Positions 9,605 to 19,282 of a stretch of 36,325 nt of DNA are shown here, one piece after another. Position 1 is the first letter of the stretch; the number at the start of each line of letters is the position of its first letter. Made by a program: the position numbers and the translations under genes. Below the pieces are notes generated by a model, which made no database searches, was not told where the DNA came from, and saw nothing but the letters and a program-made list of their open reading frames with translations. Source of the DNA: Candidatus Saccharimonadia bacterium (GTDB lineage: Bacteria > Patescibacteriota > Saccharimonadia > Saccharimonadales > Saccharimonadaceae); contig JALRBE010000009.1 in NCBI GenBank assembly GCA_023262335.1, positions 1-36,325 on the forward strand. The letters are read 5' to 3'.

Positions 9605-10489
9605 ATGCTTTTCGGTTCGGTTCTTGTTTTGATAACATTGGCCCTTTTGGGCCTCGTGCTCGGCAGTTTTGCGGGGGCGACGGTTTGGCGGTTGCGCGCG
9701 CGGCAGTTGCGCCTGGACGCAGCCGCGGGTGAAAAGGCCGCCAAGGCCGAGCGGCGGCAGGTCGAAAAGCTCGAAAAACGGCCGCTATCGAAGGATCGGT
9801 CCGTTTGCTTGCACTGCGGCCACCCGCTCGGCTGGCGCGATTTGATCCCGCTCGTAAGCTGGCTTTCGCTTCGTGGCAAATGCCGGTACTGCCATAAGGC
9901 CATAGGCCGCTTCGAGCCGTTGATGGAACTCGGCCTCGCTACCTTCTTCGTCGTGTCGTACGCGTTCTGGCCCGTCGCGCTCGCGCAGCCCGTCGACGTG
10001 TTGCAGTTCGCGATTTGGCTGGTGGCTGGTTTCGGTCTGGCAATCCTGTTTGCTTATGACGCCAAATGGTTCCTGCTTCCGAACGTCGTGACGTTCCCAC
10101 TGATCGGCTTAGGTGCGTTCAACGCCGTGCTGGTCGTGACAACCAGTCCGATTCCCGTGGCAGCGCTGTTCAGCGTGCTGATGAGCTGCGTAGTACTCAG
10201 CGGGCTGTATTATGTCATTTACGTACTCTCACGGCACCAATGGGTCGGTTTCGGCGATGTCAAGCTAGGCTTGGCACTGGCGCTACTGCTTGCCAATTGG
10301 CAACTCGCGGTCATCGCGTTGTTCCTTGCGAACCTCGTGGGAACGCTCGTCTTCTTGCCTCAGATGCTGACGGGAACCATGAAACGGCACTCGCACATAC
10401 CGTTCGGGCCGCTGCTTATCATAGGATGGGCGCTTGCGGGCATTTTCGGCATGCAACTCCTGCAATGGTACGTGGGCATCGTGCTGTGA
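9605..10489 (+). CDS. pilD: Prepilin peptidase (A24 family)
   Basis: N-terminal CxxC...CxxC (CLHCGHPLGW...CRYCHKAIG), multiple TMs, GFGDVKLG catalytic motif. Confidence 0.93.
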   Translation: MLFGSVLVLITLALLGLVLGSFAGATVWRLRARQLRLDAAAGEKAAKAERRQVEKLEKRPLSKDRSVCLHCGHPLGWRDLIPLVSWLSLRGKCRYCHKAIGRFEPLMELGLATFFVVSYAFWPVALAQPVDVLQFAIWLVAGFGLAILFAYDAKWFLLPNVVTFPLIGLGAFNAVLVVTTSPIPVAALFSVLMSCVVLSGLYYVIYVLSRHQWVGFGDVKLGLALALLLANWQLAVIALFLANLVGTLVFLPQMLTGTMKRHSHIPFGPLLIIGWALAGIFGMQLLQWYVGIVL

Positions 10490-10522
10490 CCGCTATAAAA
10501 CTTATGCTATAATCGACCTCAA

Positions 10523-11266
10523 ATGACTGCGGCTTCGGACAAGGGTTTCACGATTATCGAGGTAGTGCTTTTTTTGGCCATTACGGGGATTTTGTTCGCG
10601 GCCCTTATGGCTGGCGTCGGTACGAATATCGCGCGGCAAAATTACGTCGAGGGCGTCCGCAGCTTCAAAGCGTTATTGCAGGATCAGTTCGCGGAAGCCA
10701 TGAACGCTCGCCAGGAGGACGGCAACCCTGCGGCTTGTGACGCGGCGACCGGAAGGGTCGAAACCGGGGGCGCGGCGCGTGCAGAGCGACGCGGCTCATC
10801 GGGCTGCGTGATACTTGGAAGAATCGTCGAGGTAACGAACAACGGTGCCGCGGTGAGAGTGGCGAGCGTCACGGGTCTGGATACGGCACTCGCGAGCGCC
10901 GGACTAGGCGACATTGCCGCTCTTAACGCCGCGGAGCCGGCCATCGCCGACATCAACGGCCAGACGATCGATCTTGACGGAGGGATTACGCTCAGGGCTC
11001 CGGTCAGCGGTGGGGCAAGCAGGTATTCGACCGCCGCCGTGCTTTTTGTTCGTTCACCCGTTTCCGGCTCTATGAGGACGTTCGTCGCGGACAGCGTTCC
11101 GACCGCTCTCAAGGATATGATTACCCAGGGAAACCAGCGGGAGCTGACCAATTGTTTTGACGGGGCGGTGGCGGTACCGACGCAGGTTGTCAGGATTGAC
11201 GCGCGCGTGGCGGGTGCCGACGCGTTTAATACCGGTGACGCTCCGACTGGGACCTGCGCCTCATGA
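10523..11266 (+). CDS. Minor prepilin
   Basis: GFTIIEVVLFLAITGILFAALMAGVGT class III signal. Confidence 0.85.
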   Translation: MTAASDKGFTIIEVVLFLAITGILFAALMAGVGTNIARQNYVEGVRSFKALLQDQFAEAMNARQEDGNPAACDAATGRVETGGAARAERRGSSGCVILGRIVEVTNNGAAVRVASVTGLDTALASAGLGDIAALNAAEPAIADINGQTIDLDGGITLRAPVSGGASRYSTAAVLFVRSPVSGSMRTFVADSVPTALKDMITQGNQRELTNCFDGAVAVPTQVVRIDARVAGADAFNTGDAPTGTCAS

Positions 11267-11988
11267 ACCAACGAGGTGATACGCTGATAGAAGTCATTTT
11301 AGCGGTGACGGTATTCAGTATCGTTGCCGTCGGCGGCATGGCGGTCATGAACCAAGGCGTGGCGACGGCTCAGCGCTCGCTTGAAATAGGACTCGTCCGT
11401 GCCCAAATGGATGCCCAGGCGGACGCGCTCAGATACATGCACGAGGCCTACGTCAGCAGTCTTGGTTCGGGAGTGAATTCGGAGGCGCGGACCGTGTGGA
11501 ACGAAGTGGCGGCGAGACACGCGGTCGTTCCAGCGAGCGCCCAGTCGTTTTCTGACGCGTCGGACGGCGAGAAGTGCCAGATGCCAGCACCTGCCGCAAA
11601 CGGTTCTTCGGACGGCCAGGCATTCGCGATCGACACGCGGCGGCTTGACGGCGCGAATTCGCCGAATGCTCCCGCAGGAACGATATCACTCTTGCCGGTT
11701 ATACCGTTCGACTCGTCGAATTGGGGATCTTCTCGCGGATTCATGCCTGTCAGTTCGTCGGCCGTTGGCTTTCCTGAGACATACGCGCAGATACGATACG
11801 GCGATATGAACAACCCGACGACGCCGGCGGTCGCTCAAGGCATATGGATACAGGCGGTCAGGACGGTCGCGACGCCGACAGAGCTCGGATACGTCGATTT
11901 TAATATTCGGGCATGTTGGCAGACACCCGGTCAAACGCTTCCGGTAACGCTTGGGACCGTCGTGAGGTTATATGAACCTGCGGTTTAG
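11263..11988 (+). CDS. Minor prepilin (PilV-like)
   Basis: RGDTLIEVILAVTVFSIVAVGGMAVMNQG class III signal. Confidence 0.8.
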   Translation: MNQRGDTLIEVILAVTVFSIVAVGGMAVMNQGVATAQRSLEIGLVRAQMDAQADALRYMHEAYVSSLGSGVNSEARTVWNEVAARHAVVPASAQSFSDASDGEKCQMPAPAANGSSDGQAFAIDTRRLDGANSPNAPAGTISLLPVIPFDSSNWGSSRGFMPVSSSAVGFPETYAQIRYGDMNNPTTPAVAQGIWIQAVRTVATPTELGYVDFNIRACWQTPGQTLPVTLGTVVRLYEPAV

Positions 11989-12655
11989 AAATGATTCTCG
12001 CGGCTTCACGTTGGTGGAGCTGATGATCGCCATGGCGTTCATCGCCATGTTACTGCTCGCTATCGCCATGCTAGTCATCCAAATAGGGGGGACGTACAAC
12101 AAGGGCGTGACGATGAAATCGGTCAATCAGGCAGGACGGGCGATTACCGAAGACATGCGTCGTACGATCGCCGCGAGCAAGCCGTTCGACGCGACGGTCG
12201 TGGCTCACTATAACGACGCGGCTGGCCGTTTGTGCACCGGAACGTATTCGTACATTTGGAACAAGGGCAGCTTGGCGTCGCCAGCCAACGAGTATGCGGC
12301 CGGTCCTCATAGCGCGACGCCTATCCGTTTCGTGAAAGTCATCGATAACGGAGCCGGCTACTGCGCCGACCCGACCAAGGATATCGTTTTCGGTGATGCT
12401 ACCGAGCTTTTGTCGGAGAATAATCTTGCCGTGCAGTTGTTTTCGATACGTCCGCTCAGCGGAGCCGTTTTTAGCGGTTCAAAAATGTACGGCCTGCGTA
12501 TGGTCCTAAGCGATGCAGGCCAGGAGTCCGTGTACGTGAACACGATCGATGATTCAGGGTGCAAAGCGCCGGGTGAAGACGGCGCCAGTCCGAATCACTG
12601 CGCGGTGAACGTAGTGGAATTTACCGCGCTTGCGGGAAGAAGGGAGGTGCGGTAA
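11972..12655 (+). CDS. Minor prepilin (PilW-like)
   Basis: SRGFTLVELMIAMAFIAMLLLAIAMLVIQ class III signal; overlaps previous ORF by 17 nt. Confidence 0.82.
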   Translation: MNLRFRNDSRGFTLVELMIAMAFIAMLLLAIAMLVIQIGGTYNKGVTMKSVNQAGRAITEDMRRTIAASKPFDATVVAHYNDAAGRLCTGTYSYIWNKGSLASPANEYAAGPHSATPIRFVKVIDNGAGYCADPTKDIVFGDATELLSENNLAVQLFSIRPLSGAVFSGSKMYGLRMVLSDAGQESVYVNTIDDSGCKAPGEDGASPNHCAVNVVEFTALAGRREVR

Positions 12656-13837
12656 GTGGTGAACGTTCACAGTAAGCAAAGGGGGGCGGTGTCGATTTTC
12701 GTCGTGATTTTCGCGGCGCTGTTGATCGTCATGACCGCGACCGCCTTCGTGAGGATCATGCTGCAGGATCAAATGCAGGCGACCAAAGACGATTTGTCAC
12801 GGAGCGCGCTTGATTCGGCGAATGCCGGCGTCGAAGACGCGAAGCGGCTCCTCGTGAAATTCAACAAAGAGTGCGTCCAGGCTGCCGGACCGAACTGTGG
12901 CACTTGGAGGAACGCGCTCAACGGCGAGGACTGCGACGCACTGCATACGGTGCTTGGCTTAGGGGCGAGCGGGAGCGAAACTGCCGTTGGTAGCGACAGT
13001 TCTTTGCAACAGGCGTATACCTGCGTGACCGTGGAGCTGGATACGATCGACTATGTCGGGAGCCTTGCGCCGGGCGTATCGCAGTTCATACGGCTCAAGG
13101 GTGTCGGCGATTTCACTCAGGTGAAGATCGACTGGTATTCGAAAGACAACTTGCAAGCGTCGAACGTCTCGACGATTCGCCTCGATGCTGATCCTGCCAG
13201 GCCCGATCTGGCAGCCCGTTCGTCGTGGCCGGCAAATACGCCGTCGGTACTGCGTGCTCAGTTCATGCAGTTCGGCGCTTCGTACGCGCTGTCGAGCCTC
13301 GACGCCAGCGATCCGGCCAACGACAACAACGCGTCGACGATATTCATGATGCCGGTGACGGATAGCAGGTTGCGAGTACCGCTGACGACGCTGAATTTCA
13401 ATAGCGCCGCCTACGCGTCGCCGCTGCAGCCCGTGCGTTGCTATGCTGACTTTACGACTTCGAGCAACGACCCATACGCCTGCTCCGTGACGATCGGCGC
13501 CGGCGATCCCGACGATTCGGCGAATCCTTCCGCCACCGTACGTCGCGAAGACGCGTACTTGCGCCTGAACGCGCCGTACAACGACACGACCCACTACCGA
13601 ATCCAGCTGCTCGATGCTAGCGGGGGAGTCGTCAGGTTCGCTGGCGTACAGCCACGGGTCGATTCGACAGGGCGGGCGAACGATTTGTTCCGAAGGATCG
13701 TGAGCCGTATCGAACCGGTCGGCAACGACTTTCCGTTCGTCGAAGGCGCCTTGGACGTGACGGGCGATCTTTGCAAAGCGTTCAGCGTAAGTTCCACGAC
13801 GTTCACCGACAGTACGACGTGCCCGATTCCTCGCTGA
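12656..13837 (+). CDS. PilX-like pilus accessory protein
   Basis: N-term KQRGAVSIFVVIFAALLIVMTATAFVRIM, gene order after PilW-like; GTG start. Confidence 0.65.
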   Translation: MVNVHSKQRGAVSIFVVIFAALLIVMTATAFVRIMLQDQMQATKDDLSRSALDSANAGVEDAKRLLVKFNKECVQAAGPNCGTWRNALNGEDCDALHTVLGLGASGSETAVGSDSSLQQAYTCVTVELDTIDYVGSLAPGVSQFIRLKGVGDFTQVKIDWYSKDNLQASNVSTIRLDADPARPDLAARSSWPANTPSVLRAQFMQFGASYALSSLDASDPANDNNASTIFMMPVTDSRLRVPLTTLNFNSAAYASPLQPVRCYADFTTSSNDPYACSVTIGAGDPDDSANPSATVRREDAYLRLNAPYNDTTHYRIQLLDASGGVVRFAGVQPRVDSTGRANDLFRRIVSRIEPVGNDFPFVEGALDVTGDLCKAFSVSSTTFTDSTTCPIPR

Positions 13838-13838
13838 T

Positions 13839-14750
13839 TTAAGACTCGCTGTGGTACTTTTCGTACACTTCTCGCAGGTGTTCGTCGGTGACGTGCGTAT
13901 AGACCTGGGTAGTGCTGATATTGCTATGGCCAAGCATCGACTGCACCGAACGCAGATCCGCGCCGTTCATGAGCAGGTCGGTCGCGTAGCTGTGTCGCAT
14001 CGTATGGGGGCTAACGTGCTTGGTGATTCCCGCTAAGCGCGCATAACGGCTCAATATACGCTGGATGCTCCGTGCTGTCAGGCGCCGGTAATCGCCAGAA
14101 GTATCGGGACTGACGTTGCGGCTGTAGCTGATAAAAAGTGGCCCAAGGCTGTCGTCGCGAGCCTCCAAGTAGTTCGTTATGTGGTCGGCTGCCGCTTGGC
14201 TGATGAACACGGGCCGGTCCTTCTGGCCCTTTCCGCGCACCATGAATTCCCGCCGCTTCGTATTGACGTGATCGCGGTCCAGTCCGACGAGCTCGGAGAC
14301 GCGCAGGCCGCTCGAAAAAAGCAGCTCGATGATCGCTCTGTCGCGAAGGCCTTGCTCGGTGGCGTCATCGATCTGGCTGATGAGCCGGCGCACTTCGTCT
14401 TGATAGAGAAACGTGACCTGTTTGCGGCTGACTTTCGGCAGGACGATCTTGTCAGGAGCAAGCGTAGGGATGTCACGATTGGAGAGGTAGTGTAGGAAGC
14501 CGCGTAGCGCTATCAGATGGTAGCTCTGCGTGATCGTCGCGAGCTCTTCGTCATTGAAATTTTTGTAGCGGTTCAGCCAAAGCCGATACTTGCGTACCAC
14601 TTCGCTAGTAATTTTTGCAACCTGTATGTCCTCCGTGAACTCGACGAACCGTTCAAGGTACAGCCTGTAATTCTCGGCGGTTTTGCGTGAACGGCCGCCT
14701 TCGACTTCGAGGTGTTCGATGTAATCCTGAATCAGTTCGGACGTGTACAT
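13839..14750 (-). CDS. Tyrosine recombinase XerC/XerD-like
   Basis: SAM-like N domain; catalytic R (SGLRVSEL), HTMRHSYAT, GH box (LGHSNISTTQVYTHV). Confidence 0.9.
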   Translation of the reverse strand: MYTSELIQDYIEHLEVEGGRSRKTAENYRLYLERFVEFTEDIQVAKITSEVVRKYRLWLNRYKNFNDEELATITQSYHLIALRGFLHYLSNRDIPTLAPDKIVLPKVSRKQVTFLYQDEVRRLISQIDDATEQGLRDRAIIELLFSSGLRVSELVGLDRDHVNTKRREFMVRGKGQKDRPVFISQAAADHITNYLEARDDSLGPLFISYSRNVSPDTSGDYRRLTARSIQRILSRYARLAGITKHVSPHTMRHSYATDLLMNGADLRSVQSMLGHSNISTTQVYTHVTDEHLREVYEKYHSES

Positions 14751-14881
14751 ACCATTAGCATAACCTAAAACCGGCAGATGCGACAAAGCAGGCGACGGTC
14801 GCTCATGAGAGCCGGCGCATTTATTCCGATAATGATAATAAGGGTGGGAAGCGCAAGCTCTTCCCTGTATACTTGGTAGCA

Positions 14882-15670
14882 ATGACTATCCTCGAAAGCA
14901 TCGTGCTCGGCTTGATCCAAGGCTTGACCGAATTCATTCCCATCAGCAGTTCCGGGCATCTCGTTATCGCGCAGTATTTTTTCTCGGGCGCGTCCGAGCA
15001 TTTGTTCTTGGAGTGGATCAACATCGGCACCATGCTCGCGCTCGTCGTTTATTTTTGGCAACGCATCCTGACGATTTTCGGTGACATTTTCGTTCGCAAG
15101 AACTACCGGCTGCTGCGAAATATCATCATTACTTCCGTTCCTGCCGGAATCGTCGGATACCTTGCGGCCGATTTCATAGCGGGGAGCGCGTTTTTTGGCA
15201 GCGTGGAAGTGGTCGCCGTCATGGCTCTTGTCGTCGGTATCATCATGATCGTCCTCGAAAGACTGCCCAAGGCGTCGGCAATCGAAAACGGAGAAGCCTT
15301 GACCAAGCCGCGTGCCCTCGCCATAGGCCTGGCGCAAATGGTAGCGTTGATTCCTGGGACGTCGCGTTCGGGCGCGACCATCATCGCCGGGCGTTTGAGC
15401 GGCCTTTCGGCAAAAGAGGCGGCCGAATACAGCTTTTTGGCGTCGCTGCCTATCATGGCCGGCGTGACGTTAAAGGTTGTTATTCAGGATCACGCGTATT
15501 TCGTCGCGAACGTCGACGCGCTGATCGTCGGGAACATCGCGGCCTTTCTTTCGGGTCTTTTTGCCGTCGGGTTCCTCATGCGGTATTTGGCAAAGCACGG
15601 CCTGGCACTCTTCGGATGGTACCGAGTTGGCCTTGCGGTAGTGCTCGCCACGATACTTTTGTTACAATAG
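14882..15670 (+). CDS. uppP: Undecaprenyl-diphosphatase
   Basis: LGLIQGLTEFIPISSSGHL and PGTSRSGATI motifs. Confidence 0.95.
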   Translation: MTILESIVLGLIQGLTEFIPISSSGHLVIAQYFFSGASEHLFLEWINIGTMLALVVYFWQRILTIFGDIFVRKNYRLLRNIIITSVPAGIVGYLAADFIAGSAFFGSVEVVAVMALVVGIIMIVLERLPKASAIENGEALTKPRALAIGLAQMVALIPGTSRSGATIIAGRLSGLSAKEAAEYSFLASLPIMAGVTLKVVIQDHAYFVANVDALIVGNIAAFLSGLFAVGFLMRYLAKHGLALFGWYRVGLAVVLATILLLQ

Positions 15671-15748
15671 TGAAGTCCGTACGAATGGCATGAGCCGTTC
15701 CGAAGCGTGTTCCGCACGCGATAACAAAGCAATTATCCAAGGAGAAGC

Positions 15749-16255
15749 ATGAGCGAACATATCCAACGCACCCTGATACTATTCAAGCCTGATGCCGTCC
15801 AACGCGGCGTCGTCGGCGAAATCCTGACCCGCTTCGAGCGTGTCGGCCTTAAGATCATTGGTACCAAAATGATCGCGCCCGACAAAGATCATTACTACAA
15901 GCACTACGAGGAAATCGGTCAGGTTATTACCCGTCGCGGCGAGACGACGTTCAACAACGTGCTCGACATGATGAACCAAGGGCCGGTCATCGCCATGGTA
16001 CTCGAAGGCGTCGAAGCGGTGGAGCTTGTCCGTAAGCTCGTCGGCTCGACCGAACCGAAATCGTCAGCGCCTGGCACGATTCGCGGCGACTTCTCGCACA
16101 TGAGCTACGGCTACGGCGACGAAAAGGGCGTCGGTATCCCGAATCTCATCCATGCGTCCGGCGACCTCGCCGACGCCAAGAAGGAAATCCCGCACTGGTT
16201 CAGCGACGACGAACTCTACGACTACAGCGTGGTGAACGAGAAGTTTACCCGCTAA
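15749..16255 (+). CDS. ndk: Nucleoside diphosphate kinase
   Basis: TLILFKPDAVQRG, GTIRGDF, NLIHASGDLADAKKEI; SD aaggag. Confidence 0.96.
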   Translation: MSEHIQRTLILFKPDAVQRGVVGEILTRFERVGLKIIGTKMIAPDKDHYYKHYEEIGQVITRRGETTFNNVLDMMNQGPVIAMVLEGVEAVELVRKLVGSTEPKSSAPGTIRGDFSHMSYGYGDEKGVGIPNLIHASGDLADAKKEIPHWFSDDELYDYSVVNEKFTR

Positions 16256-16261
16256 CAACGA

Positions 16262-16290
16262 AAATAACCCCATCAGGGGTTATTTTTTTG
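16262..16290. terminator. Bidirectional Rho-independent terminator (ndk / HIT gene)
   Basis: aaataacccc-atca-ggggttattttttt. Confidence 0.85.
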
Positions 16291-16743
16291 GAAATACGCC
16301 AATAGCCTCTCGGCGAACGGCAGTCTCTCTTCCGGACTCACGAAGCGCTTATGTTCGTGGTTTTGGTACAGTTTGTCGTCTGGGTATCGCGGAAACACAT
16401 GAACGTGAAGGTGCCAGACATCCTGGTTGCCGTCGGGTTCGTTATGCTGCCTCGTTGACGTGCCCGTGCAGCCGTACGTCTCGCGGATCGCGACGGTGAT
16501 TTTTTGCACGGTCTTTCCAACTGCGACATAGGAGTCCTCTGGTATTGAATAGAGGCTCTCGTGGTGTTCCCGGGGAATGACGATAACATGGCCTGGGTTG
16601 TTTACCCACCACTTCGGGGCGATGAAGGCGACCGTCTCAGCGTCTTCGTAAACGATGTCACTGTTACGTTTGTAATCGGTTTCGTTGCCGTCGAGCCAAT
16701 CGCAGAACGGGCATACGTAATCGGTCGGTTCATGAGAGTGCAT
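16273..16743 (-). CDS. HIT family hydrolase
   Basis: HLHVHVFPR histidine triad; C-x2-C near N-terminus. Confidence 0.92.
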   Translation of the reverse strand: MHSHEPTDYVCPFCDWLDGNETDYKRNSDIVYEDAETVAFIAPKWWVNNPGHVIVIPREHHESLYSIPEDSYVAVGKTVQKITVAIRETYGCTGTSTRQHNEPDGNQDVWHLHVHVFPRYPDDKLYQNHEHKRFVSPEERLPFAERLLAYFQKNNP

Positions 16744-16783
16744 ACGAGCAGTGTATCATAAGGGGTGGTATAATAACGCATGC

Positions 16784-16860
16784 GCCCCGGTAGCTCAACT
16801 GGATAGAGTAGATCCGTCCTAAGGATATGGTTGCAGGTTCGACTCCTGCCCGGGGTACCA
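16784..16860 (+). tRNA. tRNA-Arg(CCT), CCA encoded
   Basis: Cloverleaf foldable by eye; loop GTCCTAA gives anticodon CCT; extended -10 TGGTATAAT upstream. Confidence 0.92.
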
Positions 16861-16861
16861 A

Positions 16862-16896
16862 AGAAAATAGGCCAGCGAACTGGTCTATTTTCTTTT
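16862..16896 (+). terminator. Terminator after tRNA-Arg
   Basis: agaaaataggccag-cgaa-ctggtctattttct. Confidence 0.8.
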
Positions 16897-17098
16897 GTAG
16901 ATTCGTGACACGAATCCGAACCTGGAGGGTTCGGCGTAGTGAAAAAAGGAAACGAAAAGTTCTTTTCGTCCCTTTTTGAACGGAGGAGCGAAGCGATCTC
17001 CTGCCCATATTCTGATAATTTCTGCATCTTAAGCGCGCACATTGCTCCTGTTCGACCAAAGTCTTCTTCGCCCCATTTCGTGCTAAAATAGCAGCACT

Positions 17099-17623
17099 AT
17101 GAGCCGCGACGATAGCCAGCGTGATTTCGAAGGCCAGCGCGAGGGCGAGGAGCTTCTCTTCGTCTTTCGTCGGCATATGATCGCCATGCGCAAGGGTTTT
17201 TATTTGTTTCTTATCCCGTTTGCCGTTTCGTCGCTGCCCGTGTTCGTGTGGCCTACGGTGCTGGAGGTGTACTGGATTCCGCTTGGAGGCTTCGTTCTCG
17301 GTTTCGTATTGTTCCTGTACCACTATTTGATGTGGTATTACACCATTTACATCGTGACGGACCAGCGGCTACGCCAGGTGACGCAAAAGGGGTTCTTTGG
17401 CAAGGATGTCGTGGAGCTTGGTCTGTCAAAGATACAAAACATAAGCTATAATGTACCAGGACTGAGCGGTGAACTGTTCGGGTTTGGCACGATTGTCATT
17501 CAAACGTATGTCGGCGATCTCGTGATCAACAAAGTGGAACACCCTGAAAAAATCTATAACCAACTGCAAGATGCGGTCCAGGCGGCATCACCAAGGGAGA
17601 GCAATGAAGAAACTCCGTCTTAA
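17099..17623 (+). CDS. Bacterial PH-domain membrane protein
   Basis: Two TMs then YIVTDQRLRQVTQKGFFGKDVVELGLSKIQNI. Confidence 0.8.
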   Translation: MSRDDSQRDFEGQREGEELLFVFRRHMIAMRKGFYLFLIPFAVSSLPVFVWPTVLEVYWIPLGGFVLGFVLFLYHYLMWYYTIYIVTDQRLRQVTQKGFFGKDVVELGLSKIQNISYNVPGLSGELFGFGTIVIQTYVGDLVINKVEHPEKIYNQLQDAVQAASPRESNEETPS

Positions 17624-18662
17624 GCGAAAAGCGGCACCTCAGGAGCCGCCAAGTCGTATCACCAACGAGACCGTCGCCGAGCACCGCGAACGGATTCTTG
17701 CTGGTGGCCGGCGTTTCAAGTATCCCGTCCAATACGCACGACACCGGCTTGTTATCAACGCGATCATTATCAGCGTCGTGGCGCTGCTCGCAGTAGTCGT
17801 TTTGGCATGGTGGCAGCTGTATCCTCAGCAGAATACCTCAACGTTCTTCTACCGTATTACGAGGGTGCTGCCGTTGCCTGTCGCTACCGTTGACGGTCAG
17901 AGTGTTCCCTATAGCAGTTATTTGTCCGCGTTCCGCTCGCAGGAGCATTATTTGCAGACCAAAGAAGGCGTCGACCTTTACAGCAAAGAGAACAAGCAGC
18001 AACTGGACTTCATCAAGCGTAAAGCTCTTGATGACGCCGTTGCCGATAGCTATGCCGCTAAGCTCGCGAAAGAGCGGAACATTACCGTCACCAGTGAGCG
18101 TGTCGACGCGGCGATCGCCCATCAGCGAGCATCAAGGGACGGCGTGACGTCGCAGGAAACCTACGATGCGATCGTCATGGATCACTTCAGTTGGACCCCG
18201 GCGGAAGCGCGCGAAGTTACCGAGCGAAAACTCTTGTTGCAAGAGGTAGCTTACGCCATAGACAAGACGGCCATGACGCAGCGCGACCAAGTCCTTGCCA
18301 AACTCAAGACGGAAGCCGATTTCGATAAGGTCGCGACGAGCATCGCGCCCATAGGCGAGGCGCGCGTCCAGGCGGGCCTCACGCCGCTGGTGCCTGGTAA
18401 TAACCAGGACGGCGGGCTTGCGGCGGCAGCGGTCAAGTTGGATGTCAATCAGGTGTCGGACGTATTCCGTTCAACGACTGGAGATGGCTACTACGTGGTC
18501 AAACTGCTCGAGAAAACCAGCGACAATCGGGTGCGATACGCATACCTGAAGGTGCCATTGACGACGTTCGGTGAGCAGTTGAAAGCACTGAAGAAAGACG
18601 ATAAGAGGTACACTGAGTACATATCGGTCGCTGCTGTGAAGGCGGAGCTGCAAACGCAATAA
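17604..18662 (+). CDS. SurA/PpiC-like membrane-anchored peptidylprolyl isomerase/foldase
   Basis: N-terminal TM, SurA_N-like helical region, C-terminal rotamase-like segment. Confidence 0.75.
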   Translation: MKKLRLKRKAAPQEPPSRITNETVAEHRERILAGGRRFKYPVQYARHRLVINAIIISVVALLAVVVLAWWQLYPQQNTSTFFYRITRVLPLPVATVDGQSVPYSSYLSAFRSQEHYLQTKEGVDLYSKENKQQLDFIKRKALDDAVADSYAAKLAKERNITVTSERVDAAIAHQRASRDGVTSQETYDAIVMDHFSWTPAEAREVTERKLLLQEVAYAIDKTAMTQRDQVLAKLKTEADFDKVATSIAPIGEARVQAGLTPLVPGNNQDGGLAAAAVKLDVNQVSDVFRSTTGDGYYVVKLLEKTSDNRVRYAYLKVPLTTFGEQLKALKKDDKRYTEYISVAAVKAELQTQ

Positions 18663-18673
18663 AGGAGGAAATT

Positions 18674-19276
18674 ATGTATACGGTCCCTGATCTTGGGTAT
18701 GACTACGACGCACTTGGCAATTATATCAGTAAAGATATCATGATCTTGCACCACGACAAGCATCATCAGGCGTACGTCGACAAATTGAACAAAGCGCTCG
18801 ACGACGCTCCGGCTCTGAAAGAACGACCGCTCGAATCGCTGCTCGGCGATCTCGACAGCCTTCCTGAGCAGGTGCGAACCGCCGTGCGTAACAATGGTGG
18901 TGGTCATTACAATCATTCGCTCTTTTGGCAGTGGATGTCACCGGCCGGAGGCGGCGAGCCATCCAAGGAGCTGGCAGATGCCATAGCCGCCAAGTACGGA
19001 AGCTTCCAGGGATTCGTTGACGAGTTCAGCGCCAAGGCGCTCGGAGTGTTCGGAAGCGGATGGGTGTGGCTGCAGCCGAACCTCGAGATTATCACGACTG
19101 CCAACCAGGATAATCCTATAAGTTCAGGCTTGGCGGCGCCGATCCTGGGTTTGGACGTTTGGGAGCACGCGTACTACCTTGATTACAAGAACAAACGTGA
19201 CGATTACGTGCAGGCGTGGTGGAACGTCGTCGATTGGGACGTGGCGCAGGCGCGTTTCAACGGCGGTACGAAATAG
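18674..19276 (+). CDS. sodA: Superoxide dismutase (Fe/Mn)
   Basis: HHDKHHQAYVDKLN, GGHYNHSLFW, DVWEHAYYLDY; SD aaaggagg. Confidence 0.95.
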   Translation: MYTVPDLGYDYDALGNYISKDIMILHHDKHHQAYVDKLNKALDDAPALKERPLESLLGDLDSLPEQVRTAVRNNGGGHYNHSLFWQWMSPAGGGEPSKELADAIAAKYGSFQGFVDEFSAKALGVFGSGWVWLQPNLEIITTANQDNPISSGLAAPILGLDVWEHAYYLDYKNKRDDYVQAWWNVVDWDVAQARFNGGTK

Positions 19277-19282
19277 CTGCAA

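Noticed and set aside
12959-13933. 324-aa minus-strand ORF opposite pilX-like gene
   Set aside because: Shadow ORF, Arg-rich low complexity, also overlaps the recombinase gene
13839-14750. Tyrosine recombinase as an integrase of a mobile element
   Set aside because: Looks like a housekeeping XerC/D-type protein with no flanking repeats or cargo; not adjacent to the tRNA-Val scar 11 kb away
16602-17323. Minus-strand ORFs containing GVEPATISLGRIYSIQLSYRG-like peptides
   Set aside because: Antisense translation of tRNA-Arg; a well-known class of spurious annotation
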